A stretch of 64,000 bases of DNA from Ascarosepion bandense (lineage: Eukaryota; Mollusca; Cephalopoda; Sepiida; Sepiidae): positions 2,297,001-2,361,000 of the forward strand of contig JBBBDQ010000420.1 of the NCBI GenBank assembly GCA_037127315.1, in the 5' to 3' direction. The number at the start of each line of letters is the position of its first letter. The stretch's first letter is position 1. The translations under genes were made by a program, and so were the position numbers. Below, piece by piece: positions 19,483 to 30,164 of the stretch. The notes under the pieces were generated by a model, which was not told the origin of the DNA, searched no databases, and saw nothing but the letters and a program-made list of their open reading frames with translations.

Positions 19483-19710
19483 TCTCGTAGGGACTGCAGT
19501 CTGTTTATCAATATTAATGATCTAGGTAGAATCAGGTTCTTTAGTTATAAATTTATTATAGTGGCAGACAGAAGCACGTTCAATTCCCCTTGATAAGAAA
19601 ATAAATAAAATAATTACTTTCGAGTAACTGATAATTAATACGATTATCCTATTCTAAAAAAAAAAAAAGTAATGGATAACCATTACTTTTTCGTTGCTCC
19701 TTTGGCAGTG

Positions 19711-20365
19711 TGTTGGAAATTTACAGATATAACAGGTCTCCTGATTGGCCGAAGACCCGAACCTCGTCTTGGACTTGAGGCGGGCCTTTACGCCAGGAAG
19801 AGGCTCGCGCCTTTTTTTTCAGCTCTTTCCTTTTTTTCCTTCCTTTTGGACGGACTTGCTTGCTCGGTTGGCACGGACAGCTTCGGAGATCTACGTGCCG
19901 AGATTCAACCAGCGGGGCCAACAATTGGCACCCTCATGTCTCGCTATATCGAGACCATCTCTCCATAGTATTGGAGACCCATTGGGCTAACAGCCTCAAC
20001 CTTATCAGAGAAAATATCTCGACATCCTTCCTTTCTTATAAGGAAACCCTTTGGGCAATGCCTATCCATCTGAGAGAAAAATTCTCCAAGAACTATCGAC
20101 TTTCGACCGAATGGAACTGCAGAAGAAGCTGACCCCAGAATTTCCTGTACGTCGCGGACCGCCGTTCCACGTGGTTTCCCATACCCTTCTCAGACGAAGG
20201 AACTAACAAGCTACGCAGCGAGAAGGACTATACCAGGCTACGAAGTAGCCGCAAAATCAGTTTTTGCAAGACAATAAATTGTTTTACTTTATCAGGTATG
20301 TCTTGTTTGTCTGACTGTTTCCTTCCACTGCCTAAGCACTGAGTTATGTGTGAATATTTCTCACA
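19711..20365 (+). repeat. 3' LTR of the BEL/Pao-type element
   Basis: Same length as the 5' LTR and identical except for one position seen (g at 20199). aataaa is at 20273-20278. It is preceded by an A-rich run at about 19657-19669 and attactttttcgttgctcct; a clear purine tract directly at the LTR edge was not found. Confidence 0.9.
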
Positions 20366-20385
20366 TCTTTGAGTGTGGTTATTAA

Positions 20386-20585
20386 TTCCTCGGTTTAAAA
20401 AGAAATTCTGTCTCATTTTCATATAAAGCTTTTTGCTTTTTCTATAAATTTTAGCATGCATGTGGAGAATGAAGGATATGTTTTTTATTGGGTAGTCGAG
20501 GTTAAACGTTTCTATTTCCATCATGGGTTATAAATGTAGTGAATGTGCTCTACTGTTTATCAGCAATAAAATATGAAAAAATATA
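20386..20585 (+). repeat. Dispersed repeat, shared with 160-325
   Basis: It reads inverse to 160-325, with gaggttaaacgtttctattt, catgggttataaatgtagtg and a gtttatcagcaataaaatat end. Class unknown. Confidence 0.6.
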
Positions 20586-20899
20586 GTTTTAAGTCTTGCT
20601 ACATTTATGGATTAAAGTGCTCAATATCAGGAATAAAGCGTATGTAAATATAAAAGTAGACATGAAAGTCAACACCCAGACGTGTCTGTCTGTTTCATGT
20701 TAAACACAATCGTCAAGCCAAGGAATGCGTTGTGTTTTTGATCGACTTTTTATATATACAGGCGAGTGATGCATTGTGGATAGTCTATTGTATTGTTCTA
20801 ACGGTTATTCGTTTTTGTTTTTTTTTAGTTTGTTTACTATTTACTAAACTTATTTACTTGAATTAATTTATTTTACTTGTTTTTGCTTGTTTTATTTAT

Positions 20900-20969
<70 letters not shown>

Positions 20970-21004
20970 ATAAAATAAACAAGCATATATATATATATAT
21001 ATGT
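20586..21004. repeat. AT-rich stretch with (TA)n inside an inverted repeat
   Basis: A long (TA)n at about 20908-20964 is bracketed by gcttgttttatttatttta (from 20885) and its near complement ending taaaataaacaagc (to 20984). The arms differ by a few bases of length. Nothing else is recognised. Confidence 0.7.
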
Positions 21005-21428
21005 TACGGAAATTAACGAAATTTAACGAAACTTGGTTATAAGCAACCGACAATTTGTAATGAATTATTTTGAACATTATTTTTTACCGATACTCGGATT
21101 TAAGTAGATATTCTGTTTTTAATTAAACAGTATTTTATATTTATATCTACCGGCCTGATTATTTCACGATAAATTTTTATGACGGAAATGTGTGCTATCC
21201 AGCAGGATTCGAACCTGCGACCCCTATTTACATAGGGGAAACTACCATTTGATAGGGGTCGCAGGTTCGAATCCTGCTGGATAGCACACGTTTTCGTCAT
21301 AAAAATTTATCGTGAAATAATCAGGCCGGTAGATATAAATATAAAATACTGTTTTAATTAAAAACAGAATATCTACTTAAATACGAGTATCGGTAAAAAT
21401 AATGTTCAAAATAACTCATTACATATAT
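21005..21428. mobile_element. Foldback element with tRNA 3'-half in each arm
   Basis: Arms of about 170 bp (21058-21228 and 21252-21421) are near-perfect inverted copies around a 23-bp loop. The inner end of each arm is a tRNA-like 3' half: on plus at 21252-21290, ggtcgcaggttcgaatcctg then ctggatagcaca. This has a GCAGG/CCTGC T-stem with TTCGAAT loop. The outer part (taccgatactcg, tactgtttttaatt, aatcaggccggtag) is shared with the second foldback at 45409-45975. No transposase is present. Confidence 0.8.
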
Positions 21429-21429
21429 A

Positions 21430-21605
21430 TTAGCCATCCACATATAAGCTGTATCACAATACATCAGCGTGGCTAGACACATCCACTTGCTTCTGGCCGG
21501 GATCGAAACTCGACCGATTTGGTGTCAGTCGGAGTCGCTACTCTCTAAGCCATAGGCGCATAAAATCAATGAGGGGAAATTTTAACGTGTTGTATAGAAG
21601 CAGTG
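21430..21605 (-). mobile_element. SINE-B copy
   Basis: It has gccatccacatataagctgt, a tcacaatacatcagcgtggc segment and cgaaactcgaccgatttggt. The minus strand carries an A-box-like tatggcttagagagtagcg and a B-box-like gagtttcgatcccgg, which indicates tRNA origin. Confidence 0.7.
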
Positions 21606-21785
21606 TAGCCATATATATTAGCCACAATGGGTCCGTAATTGCTTGGTTAAAAAAACAAAAAACAAAAAACAAAAAACCCTACACTTGCCAATATGAAAAA
21701 TGTTGTTCTCTTCCATGACAACACTGGATCACATCCACGGGAAAATATTTCTGTAATTGCTTGACTACTTTTACCTGTAGAATAC

Positions 21786-22043
21786 GTCGTGGTGCAGTGG
21801 GTATCAGCTCGGAACGAGAAACCGGAGAGCCGATTTCGAATCCAAGTTGAATTCGATGCATTCGCTCAGGCGCACGTATGCGTTAAATAGGAGGACAGAT
21901 TGGATGCTGTAGCCTTGTCTACCGCAGTCTACCGCAATAATGAATGGCAACCTACTGCAGGGAAAATCATCTGCTCAGTCACTCATGTCGTTTTCGAGGC
22001 ATGATCACCCAAGCCTGTATCACGTATGGCCCTTAACTGACCC
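21786..22043 (+). mobile_element. SINE-A
   Basis: The head is gtcgtggtgcagtgggtatc with B-box-like ttcgaatccaag. It ends cacgtatggcccttaactga. Middle partly deleted. Confidence 0.75.
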
Positions 22044-22154
22044 ATCGACCTTTAGTCTGCGGTGGAAGATTTGGGAAGTGATTGCGTATCAACCATGACT
22101 GTATTAAGTTACAATAAAATTTGTATTTTATATGAATAATACCTTATGATTTCC

Positions 22155-22434
22155 GTTGTGGTGTAGGGATATCGACTCGGAACGAGAAATCGTTAAGGCG
22201 ATGTCGAATTCGTTGTATTCACTTACGCACAAATACACTTAGGAAATGTATTAATCCGTCGCTTTCCTCTCTAGCTGTGGGTTAAATAGCAGAACAGATT
22301 GGGTTCTATATCTTTCATCGGCACAGAGAATAATGGTAACCTACTGCAGGAAGACTTTCTGCCCAGATCAGTCATCTCTCTTTCGAGATATGATCACCCA
22401 TGCGTGTATAAAGTATGACACTTAACTGACTGAC
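22155..22434 (+). mobile_element. SINE-A
   Basis: The head is gttgtggtgtagggatatcg. The body has ttaatccgtcgctttcctct and gattgggttctatatc, and the end is cttaactgactgac. The head B-box region has lost about 20 bp. Confidence 0.75.
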
Positions 22435-22639
22435 TTCTACGCAACCATATTCACCTGATCGTGCGCTAATCAAGTAGAACCATTTTTGATTGTTTTGACG
22501 CGAAAACACTAATAAAAAAATTAAACTTAACCGAAAACTTTTTATGTTAAAACTTGCCAATTTTTTTTGTTTTGTTTTGTTACTCAAAAGCTATCAAAGT
22601 GTTGCTTGATATATCATTGCAAATAATGGGGAATATATA

Positions 22640-22802
22640 TTTTAATAAAATACAATTGTACTTTATTTCCGGAAAAATAAATTTAATAAACTAAAGAGAA
22701 AACTATTTATAACCCAACCTAATATGTTTGGCTAAAGTATTTGTTGTGTTTATTAAATGAAAAGGAAAGCAATTAGTTTCATGTTCGACATTATTTTTAT
22801 TG
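22640..22802. repeat. Left copy of a 155-165-bp direct duplication
   Basis: It matches 24396-24550: shared caattgtactttat, tttataacccaacctaatat, tgtttggctaaa, gaaaaggaaagcaa. The two copies bracket a LINE fragment and a solo LTR. Confidence 0.8.
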
Positions 22803-23381
22803 ATAAACGGACAAGACTCCCAATACTATCACACGAACCTGGGTGTCGCTCAAGGCTCTGTTCTAGGTCCTACGCTTTTCCTTATCTATATAAACGATTT
22901 CCCTGATGTAATAAGATCCCAAGTAGGCATATATGCTGACGACACTTCGATTTACTCTCGTATTTTCTCGGCTTCTGCTCCGATGAACTTAGCTCACTGG
23001 CACCCCCTATGTATAAATTTCCTCGAGCAACAAGATTAACAGCTAGGTCTCACCCTTTTACTGTGACACCGATAAATTGTAAGCGCAAATTCTACTCCAA
23101 TAGCTTTTTTTTCTCGCACTTCCCGCCTGTAGAATCTCTTTCCGCTTACTTGCTACTTCAAGAATTCAAATGTAAAGTCAATAGTCATTTCCTGCCTCAC
23201 TAACATGCATCCTCTCTCTCATGCTCCTTTCTCATGTATTGTCTTCCTTTTCATACCCTCTTCTTGACACCCTCTGTAACATGTTACTCTTTCTCATGAC
23301 ATTTTTATATAACCCCCTGCCAACAGTGGCAGTAAAATGACTTGCTTGGGGCCACATGATTATAAAAAAATAAAATAATAA
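22803..23381 (+). mobile_element. Jockey-like LINE, 3' fragment with internal deletion
   Basis: The first frame has HTNLGVAQGSVLGPTLF and YADDTSIYSRI, the RT catalytic region. It then jumps to the C-terminal FYSNSFFFSHFPPVESLS part and the tail ccccctgccaacagtggcag then cttggggccacatgatt. Sequence between the YADD region and the C-terminus is missing compared with 9863-10687. Confidence 0.85.
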
Positions 23382-23386
23382 AATAA

Positions 23387-24390
23387 TGTTGTGGGATCGC
23401 GCATTTTTGTATACAAGAATGGGCTCATCTGATGTGTACATATACTCCTGCCTATACAAAGAATGGAAGTTGTAGAGTTGCCTACTGTAGTATTCGCAAA
23501 CCTCTACTATTGACACTGTCAGCACTCTGCCTTCGGGCGGAGAGCACTAACCCAGTCCTGGTTCCGCCGAAGGGTAGAATCACGACTGGAGAAAGATAGA
23601 AAGATATTTTTAACCGGGCTATATGGCCCAGAAGACCCACATTAAAAAGACCTTGTGTCACATTTCGCCTTAAATGGGAAGGTGACTAAATACCGTTGTA
23701 GAGTTGCACACAGTAGTATTCGCAAACCTCTACTATTGACACTGTCAGCTCTCTGCCTTCGGGCAGAAAACACCAACCCAGCCGTGGTTCCGATGAAGGG
23801 TAGACTCACGACTGGGTAACTATAGACAGATATTTTTGGCCGGGCTATATGGCCCGGAAGACTCACATAAAAATGACCTTGTGTCACATGTTGCCTTAAG
23901 TGGGAAGGCCAACTAAATACTGTTGTAGAGTTGCCTACAGTAGTAGTTGCAAATCTACCTTTGTCATTGTCAGCTCTGCCTTCGGGCGGAGAGCACTAAC
24001 CCAGTGCTGGTTCCGCCGAAGGATAAAATCAGGACTGGGGAAGGATAGACAGATATTTTTGGCCGGGCTATATGGCCCGGAAGACCCACATAAAATGACC
24101 TTGTGTCACATGTTGCCTTAAGTGGGAAGGCCAACTAAATACTGTTGTAAAGTTGCTTAGTTTGTCAGTAATTTGATGCAGTTCTATTTGCAGTTGTTTG
24201 GATATAGACTCATTACCCGGACATAATCTTTTACTTCAAGACTGTATATATTTATTTATACTAATTGTATTCCTGAATTGACTAACCCGTGTTCCAGTTT
24301 CTATATCTTGTTAAATATAACTTACATTTTTTGTCTCCATATCTGTTTTTGTTATTTATTATTTTGTGTTGTTTCTTACTCGGAATCCAC
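23387..24390 (+). mobile_element. Solo LTR with three hairpin-rich units
   Basis: It begins TGTTGTGGGATCGCGC like the LTR at 1758 and ends at cggaatccac. Three units of about 210 bp (from about 23510, 23730, 23950) each carry ctctgccttcgggcgg..., a ggttccgccgaaggg segment and a gggctatatggccc hairpin. aataa flanks both sides if the end is placed at 24390. The terminal few bases of the family end (aaca) are missing or merged. Confidence 0.75.
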
Positions 24391-24395
24391 AATAA

Positions 24396-24550
24396 AGACA
24401 ATTGTACTTTATATTCGGAAGAATAAATTTAATAGACTAAAGGGGAAATTATTTATAACCCAACCTAATATGTTTGGCTAAAATGTTATGTTTATTAAAT
24501 GAAAAGGAAAGCAAATAGTTTCATTTTCAACATTATCTTTATTGATAATG
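24396..24550. repeat. Right copy of the direct duplication
   Basis: It matches 22640-22802 at roughly 85-90 per cent by eye. Both copies are AT-rich and non-coding. Confidence 0.8.
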
Positions 24551-24734
24551 AAACATATTTAGCATATTACGCTTGTCTTTCAATCAATTTTCGAATTCCA
24601 TCGTAGAATCTTATATCTATCTCCGTAAAAGAAAATTACTGATACTTTTTGCAGTTCCCCAGTAAAATGATTTTTTCTACAATGAGGATCGGAATGAATG
24701 CTAATCAAAATATATAATATTAAGCGAATACATT

Positions 24735-24948
24735 CAGTCAGTTAATTGCCGTATTAAGCAATCATCTCTTTTTTAAGACATGACTGACTAGGCAATAGGT
24801 TTCCATTGCTCTCCACGGTAGACTGGTTGCAAACCATGACTATATAAACCAATACGTTCTGCTATTCGACAAATAGCTGCAGGAAGAAGCGTATTTGTGC
24901 GTAAGTGAATTAAAGGAATTCGACTGGAATTCGAACTCGTCTCTCTGT
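24735..24948 (-). mobile_element. SINE-A, truncated
   Basis: From cagtcagttaattgccgtat to ggaattcgaactcgtctctc. The tRNA head beyond the B box is missing where the RTE-like fragment begins. Confidence 0.7.
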
Positions 24949-25290
24949 GAATGCATTAGACGAATCAAAATTTCCCAGATGGTGAGGATGGAAACGAATA
25001 GGAAATTTATACCCAACCCCAGGAAAAGACGGCTGAAGTTTCTGGGACATGTAATGAGGAAGAACGGCTTGGAAAATCTTATTCTCACAGAACAGACAGA
25101 AGGAAAGAGAGACAGCGGTGAGCAACTCGTGATGTATTTGACGGGCTTGAGCAAATGGATGGCAGACTAGGTTTTTTGAAGGGTTAACAAGAGAAAGGTT
25201 TTTAAGAGCTACAAGGATTGGGAGATGTTGAAGGAGATAATCACCTACGTCCTGAAGAGACACGGCACAGAGAAGAAAAAGAAAATAATG
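24949..25290 (+). mobile_element. RTE-like LINE, 3' end
   Basis: The plus frame reads RMETNRKFIPNPRKRRLKFL then GHVMRKNGLENLILTEQTEG and a KRDSG...YLTGLSKWMAD segment. The ending is cacctacgtcctgaagagac then acggcacagagaagaaaa. The LGHVMRK motif is typical of RTE-like C-termini. 5' truncated at the SINE border. Confidence 0.8.
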
Positions 25291-25446
25291 GATCATTTAA
25301 TGGAAAGAAGTATTATTTACGAGTGTTTGAATAAAATTATGCAATTTTCATGTAACGTGCTTCTTGTCTATACAGATTTTAATCTGTTCCTTCTTGCGCT
25401 GCTAACAGGAAAAATTCCATGATTTCTAGCATAATCATCAATCGTG

Positions 25447-26022
25447 TTGCGAGAGAGACTGTTTGGAGTAGTAGAGTCTAGCACCTGGAAGGTCATATTG
25501 CGAGAGAGACTGTTTGGAGTAGTAGAGTCTAGCACCTGGAAGGTCATATTGCGAGAGAGACTGTTTGGAGTAGTAGAGTCTAGCACCTGGAAGGTCATAT
25601 TGCGAGAGAGACTGTTTGGAGTAGTAGAGTCTAGCACCTGGAAGGTCATATTGCGAGAGAGACTGTTTGGAGTAGTAGAGTCTAGCACCTGGAAGGTCAT
25701 ATTGCGAGAGAGACTGTTTGGAGTAGTAGAGTCTAGCACCTGGAAGGTCATATTGCGAGAGAGACTGTTTGGAGTAGTAGAGTCTAGCACCTGGAAGGTC
25801 ATATTGCGAGAGAGACTGTTTGGAGTAGTAGAGTCTAGCACCTGGAAGGTCATATTGCGAGAGAGACTGTTTGGAGTAGTAGAGTCTAGCACCTGGAAGG
25901 TCATATTGCGAGAGAGACTGTTTGGAGTAGTAGAGTCTAGCACCTGGAAGGTCATATTGCGAGAGAGACTGTTTGGAGTAGTAGAGTCTAGCACCTGGAA
26001 GGTCATATTGCGAGAGAGACTG
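25447..26022. repeat. Perfect 51-bp minisatellite, 11 units plus a partial
   Basis: The unit starts ttgcgagagagactgtttgg and ends ggaaggtcata. Unit starts at 25447 and 26008 are exactly 11 x 51 bp apart. I saw no difference between units. Because 51 is a multiple of three and the unit has no stop in some frames, both strands show long frames (17-residue repeats). I regard these as by-products. Confidence 0.95.
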
Positions 26023-26035
26023 AAAAAAACTTTTA

Positions 26036-26071
26036 TTTCGATAAGAAGTAATCTTTTACTTCTTATCGAAA
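26036..26071. repeat. Perfect 16-bp-arm hairpin
   Basis: Arms tttcgataagaagtaa and ttacttcttatcgaaa are separated by tctt. It sits 14 bp after the minisatellite. Confidence 0.9.
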
Positions 26072-26104
26072 ACTGGACAAAAAAAGGTTTGTCTTAGTAA
26101 CTTA

Positions 26105-26530
26105 TTGAGTATATTACATTTTTTTTTTTAAACATATCACCCCAAGCAAGGCGAAAACGCCACTGATGCGCAGGGGGCTACGTAAGAGTGAAAAGATTGG
26201 AAAGGGAAAAACCGGAAACCACATAAAAATAAAAAGAGTGAAAAGATTGGAAAATAGAAAAAGAGAAAACCGGAAACCACATCCTAAACAGGAAACAAGG
26301 GATGAGCCTCTTCCCCTCTTCAATAGACGTGGGTGGAGTGTGAACCGGGCGATAGTTTAGTCTATCTACTCCAATTGAAAAAAAATAAAAATAAAAAGAG
26401 TGAAAAGATTGGAAAATAGAAAAAGAGAAAACCGGAAACCACATCCTAAACAGGAAACAAGGGATGAGCATCTTCCCCTGTTCAATAGACGTGGGTGGAG
26501 TGTGAACCGGGCGATAGTTTAGTCTATGAG
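26105..26530 (-). mobile_element. LINE-derived short element: two 5'-UTR monomers plus 3' tail
   Basis: On the minus strand two full monomers (26530-26390 and 26375-26250) each have actatcgcccggttcacact and tcctgtttaggatgtggtt. A short partial unit follows, then the jockey-like 3' tail (cgtagccccctgcgcatcag, ttgcttggggtgatatg) ending in a run of A at 26117-26130. No ORF lies between. It has the structure of a deletion derivative of the LINE at 7860. Confidence 0.85.
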
Positions 26531-27027
26531 TAATAGTCCTAACTGCAATCTTTTGTATCATAGATTGTGAGGAGAGGCGTTAATCCATTTCATTAATGCA
26601 CGTAACCATATTAATTTTAGTAATTCCTAGTGTTCGTAATACTACTAGAAATGCCACATTCTTTCAAATATCTTGTTCTTCGTCATTATATTTTGAAATT
26701 ATTATTGAATGAAAGAACATCAGTCCAACAAAAGTGACGCTGGGTTATCAATATACGAAATGCAATATAGTCATCATTAGCGACACCAGCTTGCTAACAA
26801 TTTCACAACGGCAATGAGAAGAATTTTTTCCGAGGTGGCGTTATTTATACAACCAAGTGTTCCTACGCAGTCCACCATCGAAATACTTACCTGGATTAAC
26901 TTCAGTGATATAACGAGTACCGGTATTTACAGTTTGATTTGACCGTAAACAAATATCAATACTTAATAATTGATTTCGAATCTCTTTTACTATCTACTGC
27001 TTGATTGTGAGTTTCTTGTCGAAAATA
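26531..27027. other. Non-coding stretch
   Basis: No repeat, RNA or open frame of interest seen. Confidence 0.5.
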
Positions 27028-27475
27028 TCCTCCGGTTCAGATACGCTATCTCCGATCCTCCGGTTCAAATACGCCATCCCCGATCCTCCGGTTCAGATAC
27101 GCCATCCCCGATCCTCCGGTTCAGATATGCCATGCCCGATCATCCGGTTCAGATACGTCATCCCCGACCCTCCGGTTCAGATACGCCATCCCCGATCCTC
27201 CGGTTCAGATAGGCCATTCCCGATCCTCCGGTTCAGATACGCCATTCCCGATCCTCCGGTTCAGATACGCCATTCCCGATCATCCGGTTCAGATATGCCA
27301 TCCGCGATCATCCGGTTCAGATATGCCATCCGCGATCATCCGGTTCAGATACGCCATCCCCGATCCTCCGGTTCAGATATGCCATCCCCGATCATCCGGT
27401 TCAGATATGCCATCCCCGATCCTCCGGTTCAGATACGCCATCCCCGATCATCCGGTTCAGATATGCCATCCCCGA
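27028..27475. repeat. 28-bp minisatellite, about 16 units
   Basis: The unit is cctccggttcagatacgcca then tccccgat, with variants (cat for cct, atatgcc for atacgcc, cgcgat for cccgat). Since 28 is not a multiple of three, a 28-residue repeat appears in each frame. Those frames are by-products. Confidence 0.95.
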
Positions 27476-29125
27476 TATATTGAACAGGAGTAGAGGTTAA
27501 TCCTTTGTCTCCTGTTTAGGTTACTTCTAATGTCTTCTGTAACTCTATACTTCTAATATCTCCGCCTGAACTCATTCTGGTTCCTTCTAAAATCTACTTC
27601 AATTCTATACTTTTAACAGCTGTTTCTAAACTTTTTCCATTTTCTAAAATCTACTTTAACTTTATACTTTTAACAGCTCCGCCCAAACATTTCCGGTTCC
27701 TTCTAAAGTCTACTTCAACTCTATACTTCTATCATGTACGCTTAAATTCTGAAATTTATGCTATTTCTGAGTTTGTAGTCCTTTCTAAATAATTTTTCTT
27801 CTCTTTCATTTCCGTCCTAATGGCATTGTTGCTTTGCTTTGGATGAACTGTTAAAAAAATATGGATCGACTACAACAATGAATTTTTACTTAGCAGAAAA
27901 ATCATGCAACCAGCTTTCAGCCTCTATCCAAATAATGAAACAAATGTTTAAAATGTTGTCTGAAATGCCGAATTTGCTTTCTCTCTGTTGTAAAAACGCA
28001 TCAATTAACCGATATTCTCGGCAGCAAAGATCTTCGCTTTCTAAATCGCCTTTATTAGACGCTATTACATTTTCATTCAGCAAGAAGAACCAGGTTCCAG
28101 CACTTCATATTAATTCGGATCAACCGTCTCTAACGTTAACTGGCTTTAAGATGATAGGCGCAAAGTTTTTAACACTTTCAACTTAGAAAATCCTTTTAAA
28201 ATCTGACAGCCTCAGGCGATTCGTAATCATCTTGTCAGCAGCAATGAACATCAGAGGCTGAGTCGGTGATAAAACTGACGATACGGTTAGAATTAAGATG
28301 ATCGTCAAGAAAAGGGATACAAAAGGGAAAGAATTGCGTTGAAGAGAACAATAATACTAATACTACTAATAATAATTATTATTATTCTAATGATAGTGCT
28401 AGCCACGGGATGCCACTGTGAAAGGATGCTACTGCTGATCGTTTAATGTTCGCAATGGGTAATGATTGCTGTAAAACGAACGATAAAGATTATAACGGCG
28501 CGGATATGGGCGATAAGAAGCCATGATGAATTCTGATGATGGCAATTACTGATAGTAAAAAGAAGGCAATGATATGAGTGAATTAATATGGATTAATTAT
28601 TAGAACAGTTCGTTTTCGGGAAAGTTTTTTGTGTTTGGATGCTTTTGATAATTCATACGAAGCCAAATGGAAGAAGTAAGGTATTAAAACATAAACAAAA
28701 ATACAACTAAAAAAGGCTTTCTACGATTTAGACTTTCGGAATAAAGTTCCAAACCCGTGTGGATTTTCCTTCAAGATGGGTACTGAATAAGTGAGCGAAA
28801 AGATTTAATTTGAAATGACTAAAGAAAGCTTTTAAAATTAAGATTCTTTAAAATAAGCAAAATAAATTGAGTATAATTTTAACAATCTTCTGAATATTTG
28901 CGTATATAGGATTCCATAAAATCCCAAGATGTCTACCAAGAGAAAATGGAGAAATTGCTGCTTATGTGGAAGGAAAATTAGATTCCAGAAAATGGTTAAT
29001 AATCTACTGAATATTTAAAATTTTGGGATTGTATAAAATTTTAACATAGGGAATAAAATAAAAAAGATCAACAGCATCCAGTTATATAAAATTTAAAATT
29101 TAGAATTAACTTTTAAAAAAATCGA
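27476..29125. other. Long non-coding stretch
   Basis: A diverged tract at 27500-27740 repeats actctatacttcta and ttctaaaatctacttc about every 60-80 bp. Frames of 115 codons at 27839-28186 (no ATG at the start of the frame) and 65 on the opposite strand show no family. Otherwise nothing is recognised. Confidence 0.45.
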
Positions 29126-29355
29126 AAATCATATCGAACAATTATCCTTAATAATGACCGAAATTAATTCTGGTGATACATTTGTACAGGTCCGTTCGTG
29201 TAGTGCTTCTAAGTTGCGGCATTTATGTCTTGGGTGCCAGTGAGAACGCTAAAAATTACTTAACAACATTCTCGTTAGGAGGCAGAGCAAATGCTTGTAG
29301 GTAAGAGGATAAAATCCCGCATCTTAACTAGTCGTCGACGAGCAGCTTTACTACA

Positions 29356-29356
29356 A

Positions 29357-29396
<40 letters not shown>

Positions 29397-29404
29397 CAGT
29401 CTGC

Positions 29405-29463
<59 letters not shown>

Positions 29464-29474
29464 CAGTCTGCTCA

Positions 29475-29528
<54 letters not shown>

Positions 29529-29561
29529 ACTATCTATCTATCTATCTATCTCAGTCTGTCA

Positions 29562-29602
<41 letters not shown>

Positions 29603-29613
29603 CATATCTATCA

Positions 29614-29650
<37 letters not shown>

Positions 29651-29661
29651 CAGTCTGCTCA

Positions 29662-29706
<45 letters not shown>

Positions 29707-29717
29707 CAGTCTGCTCA

Positions 29718-29766
<49 letters not shown>

Positions 29767-29773
29767 CAGTCTG

Positions 29774-29840
<67 letters not shown>

Positions 29841-29899
29841 CAGTCTGCTCATATCTATCTATCTATCTATCTGTCTATCTATCTATCTCAGTCTGCTCA

Positions 29900-29940
<41 letters not shown>

Positions 29941-29957
29941 CAGTCTGCTTATCTATC

Positions 29958-30005
<48 letters not shown>

Positions 30006-30016
30006 CAGTCTGTTCA

Positions 30017-30061
<45 letters not shown>

Positions 30062-30085
30062 CAGTCTGCATATCTATCTCAGTCT

Positions 30086-30135
<50 letters not shown>
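29356..30135. repeat. (TATC)n array with recurring cagtctgctcata interruptions
   Basis: Blocks of 7-16 tatc repeats are separated by tcagtctgctcata or close variants about every 60-70 bp, about a dozen times. The pattern is a higher-order repeat of [(tatc)n + spacer]. The long YLSI-type frame here is a by-product. The same spacer (aaatctgctcata) occurs at 48258. Confidence 0.95.
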
Positions 30136-30164
30136 AGATTGATAGATATAGTCACTTTCTCAAC

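Larger units (their letters stand above)
15726..20365 (+). mobile_element. Young non-autonomous BEL/Pao-type LTR retrotransposon with PHD-finger ORF
   Basis: A 4.64-kb element with 655-bp LTRs (15726-16380 and 19711-20365) that differ at one position I could find (16214 a against 20199 g). Flanks share tctt (15722-15725 and 20366-20369), or tcttt if the terminal T is counted as target. Between the LTRs is one intact 886-codon ORF encoding gag, zinc knuckles, protease, a DUF5641-like segment and a PHD finger. The RT, RNase H and integrase core of BEL/Pao are absent. A typical BEL/Pao is 6-8 kb, so about 2.7 kb of pol is missing. It must be mobilised in trans if it moves. Confidence 0.9.

Noticed and set aside
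21186..21290. Functional tRNA gene
   Set aside because: Only a 3' half is present in each palindrome arm; there is no D arm or anticodon stem.
25368..26097. Long open frames on both strands with 17-residue repeats
   Set aside because: They follow from the 51-bp unit being a multiple of three and free of stops. There is no variation showing coding constraint, and both strands are equally open.
25447..27475. CRISPR-like direct repeats
   Set aside because: The repeats are contiguous without unique spacers, and the genome is eukaryotic.
26970..27483. Repeat protein of 160 codons
   Set aside because: It is a translation of the 28-bp minisatellite in successive frames.
27839..28186. 115-codon plus frame as a host gene
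   Set aside because: No ATG at the beginning, no domain recognised, and a competing frame exists on the other strand.
29291..30142. 283-codon Tyr/Leu/Ser/Ile repeat protein
   Set aside because: It is a translation of (TATC)n; no stop codon can arise in that frame.
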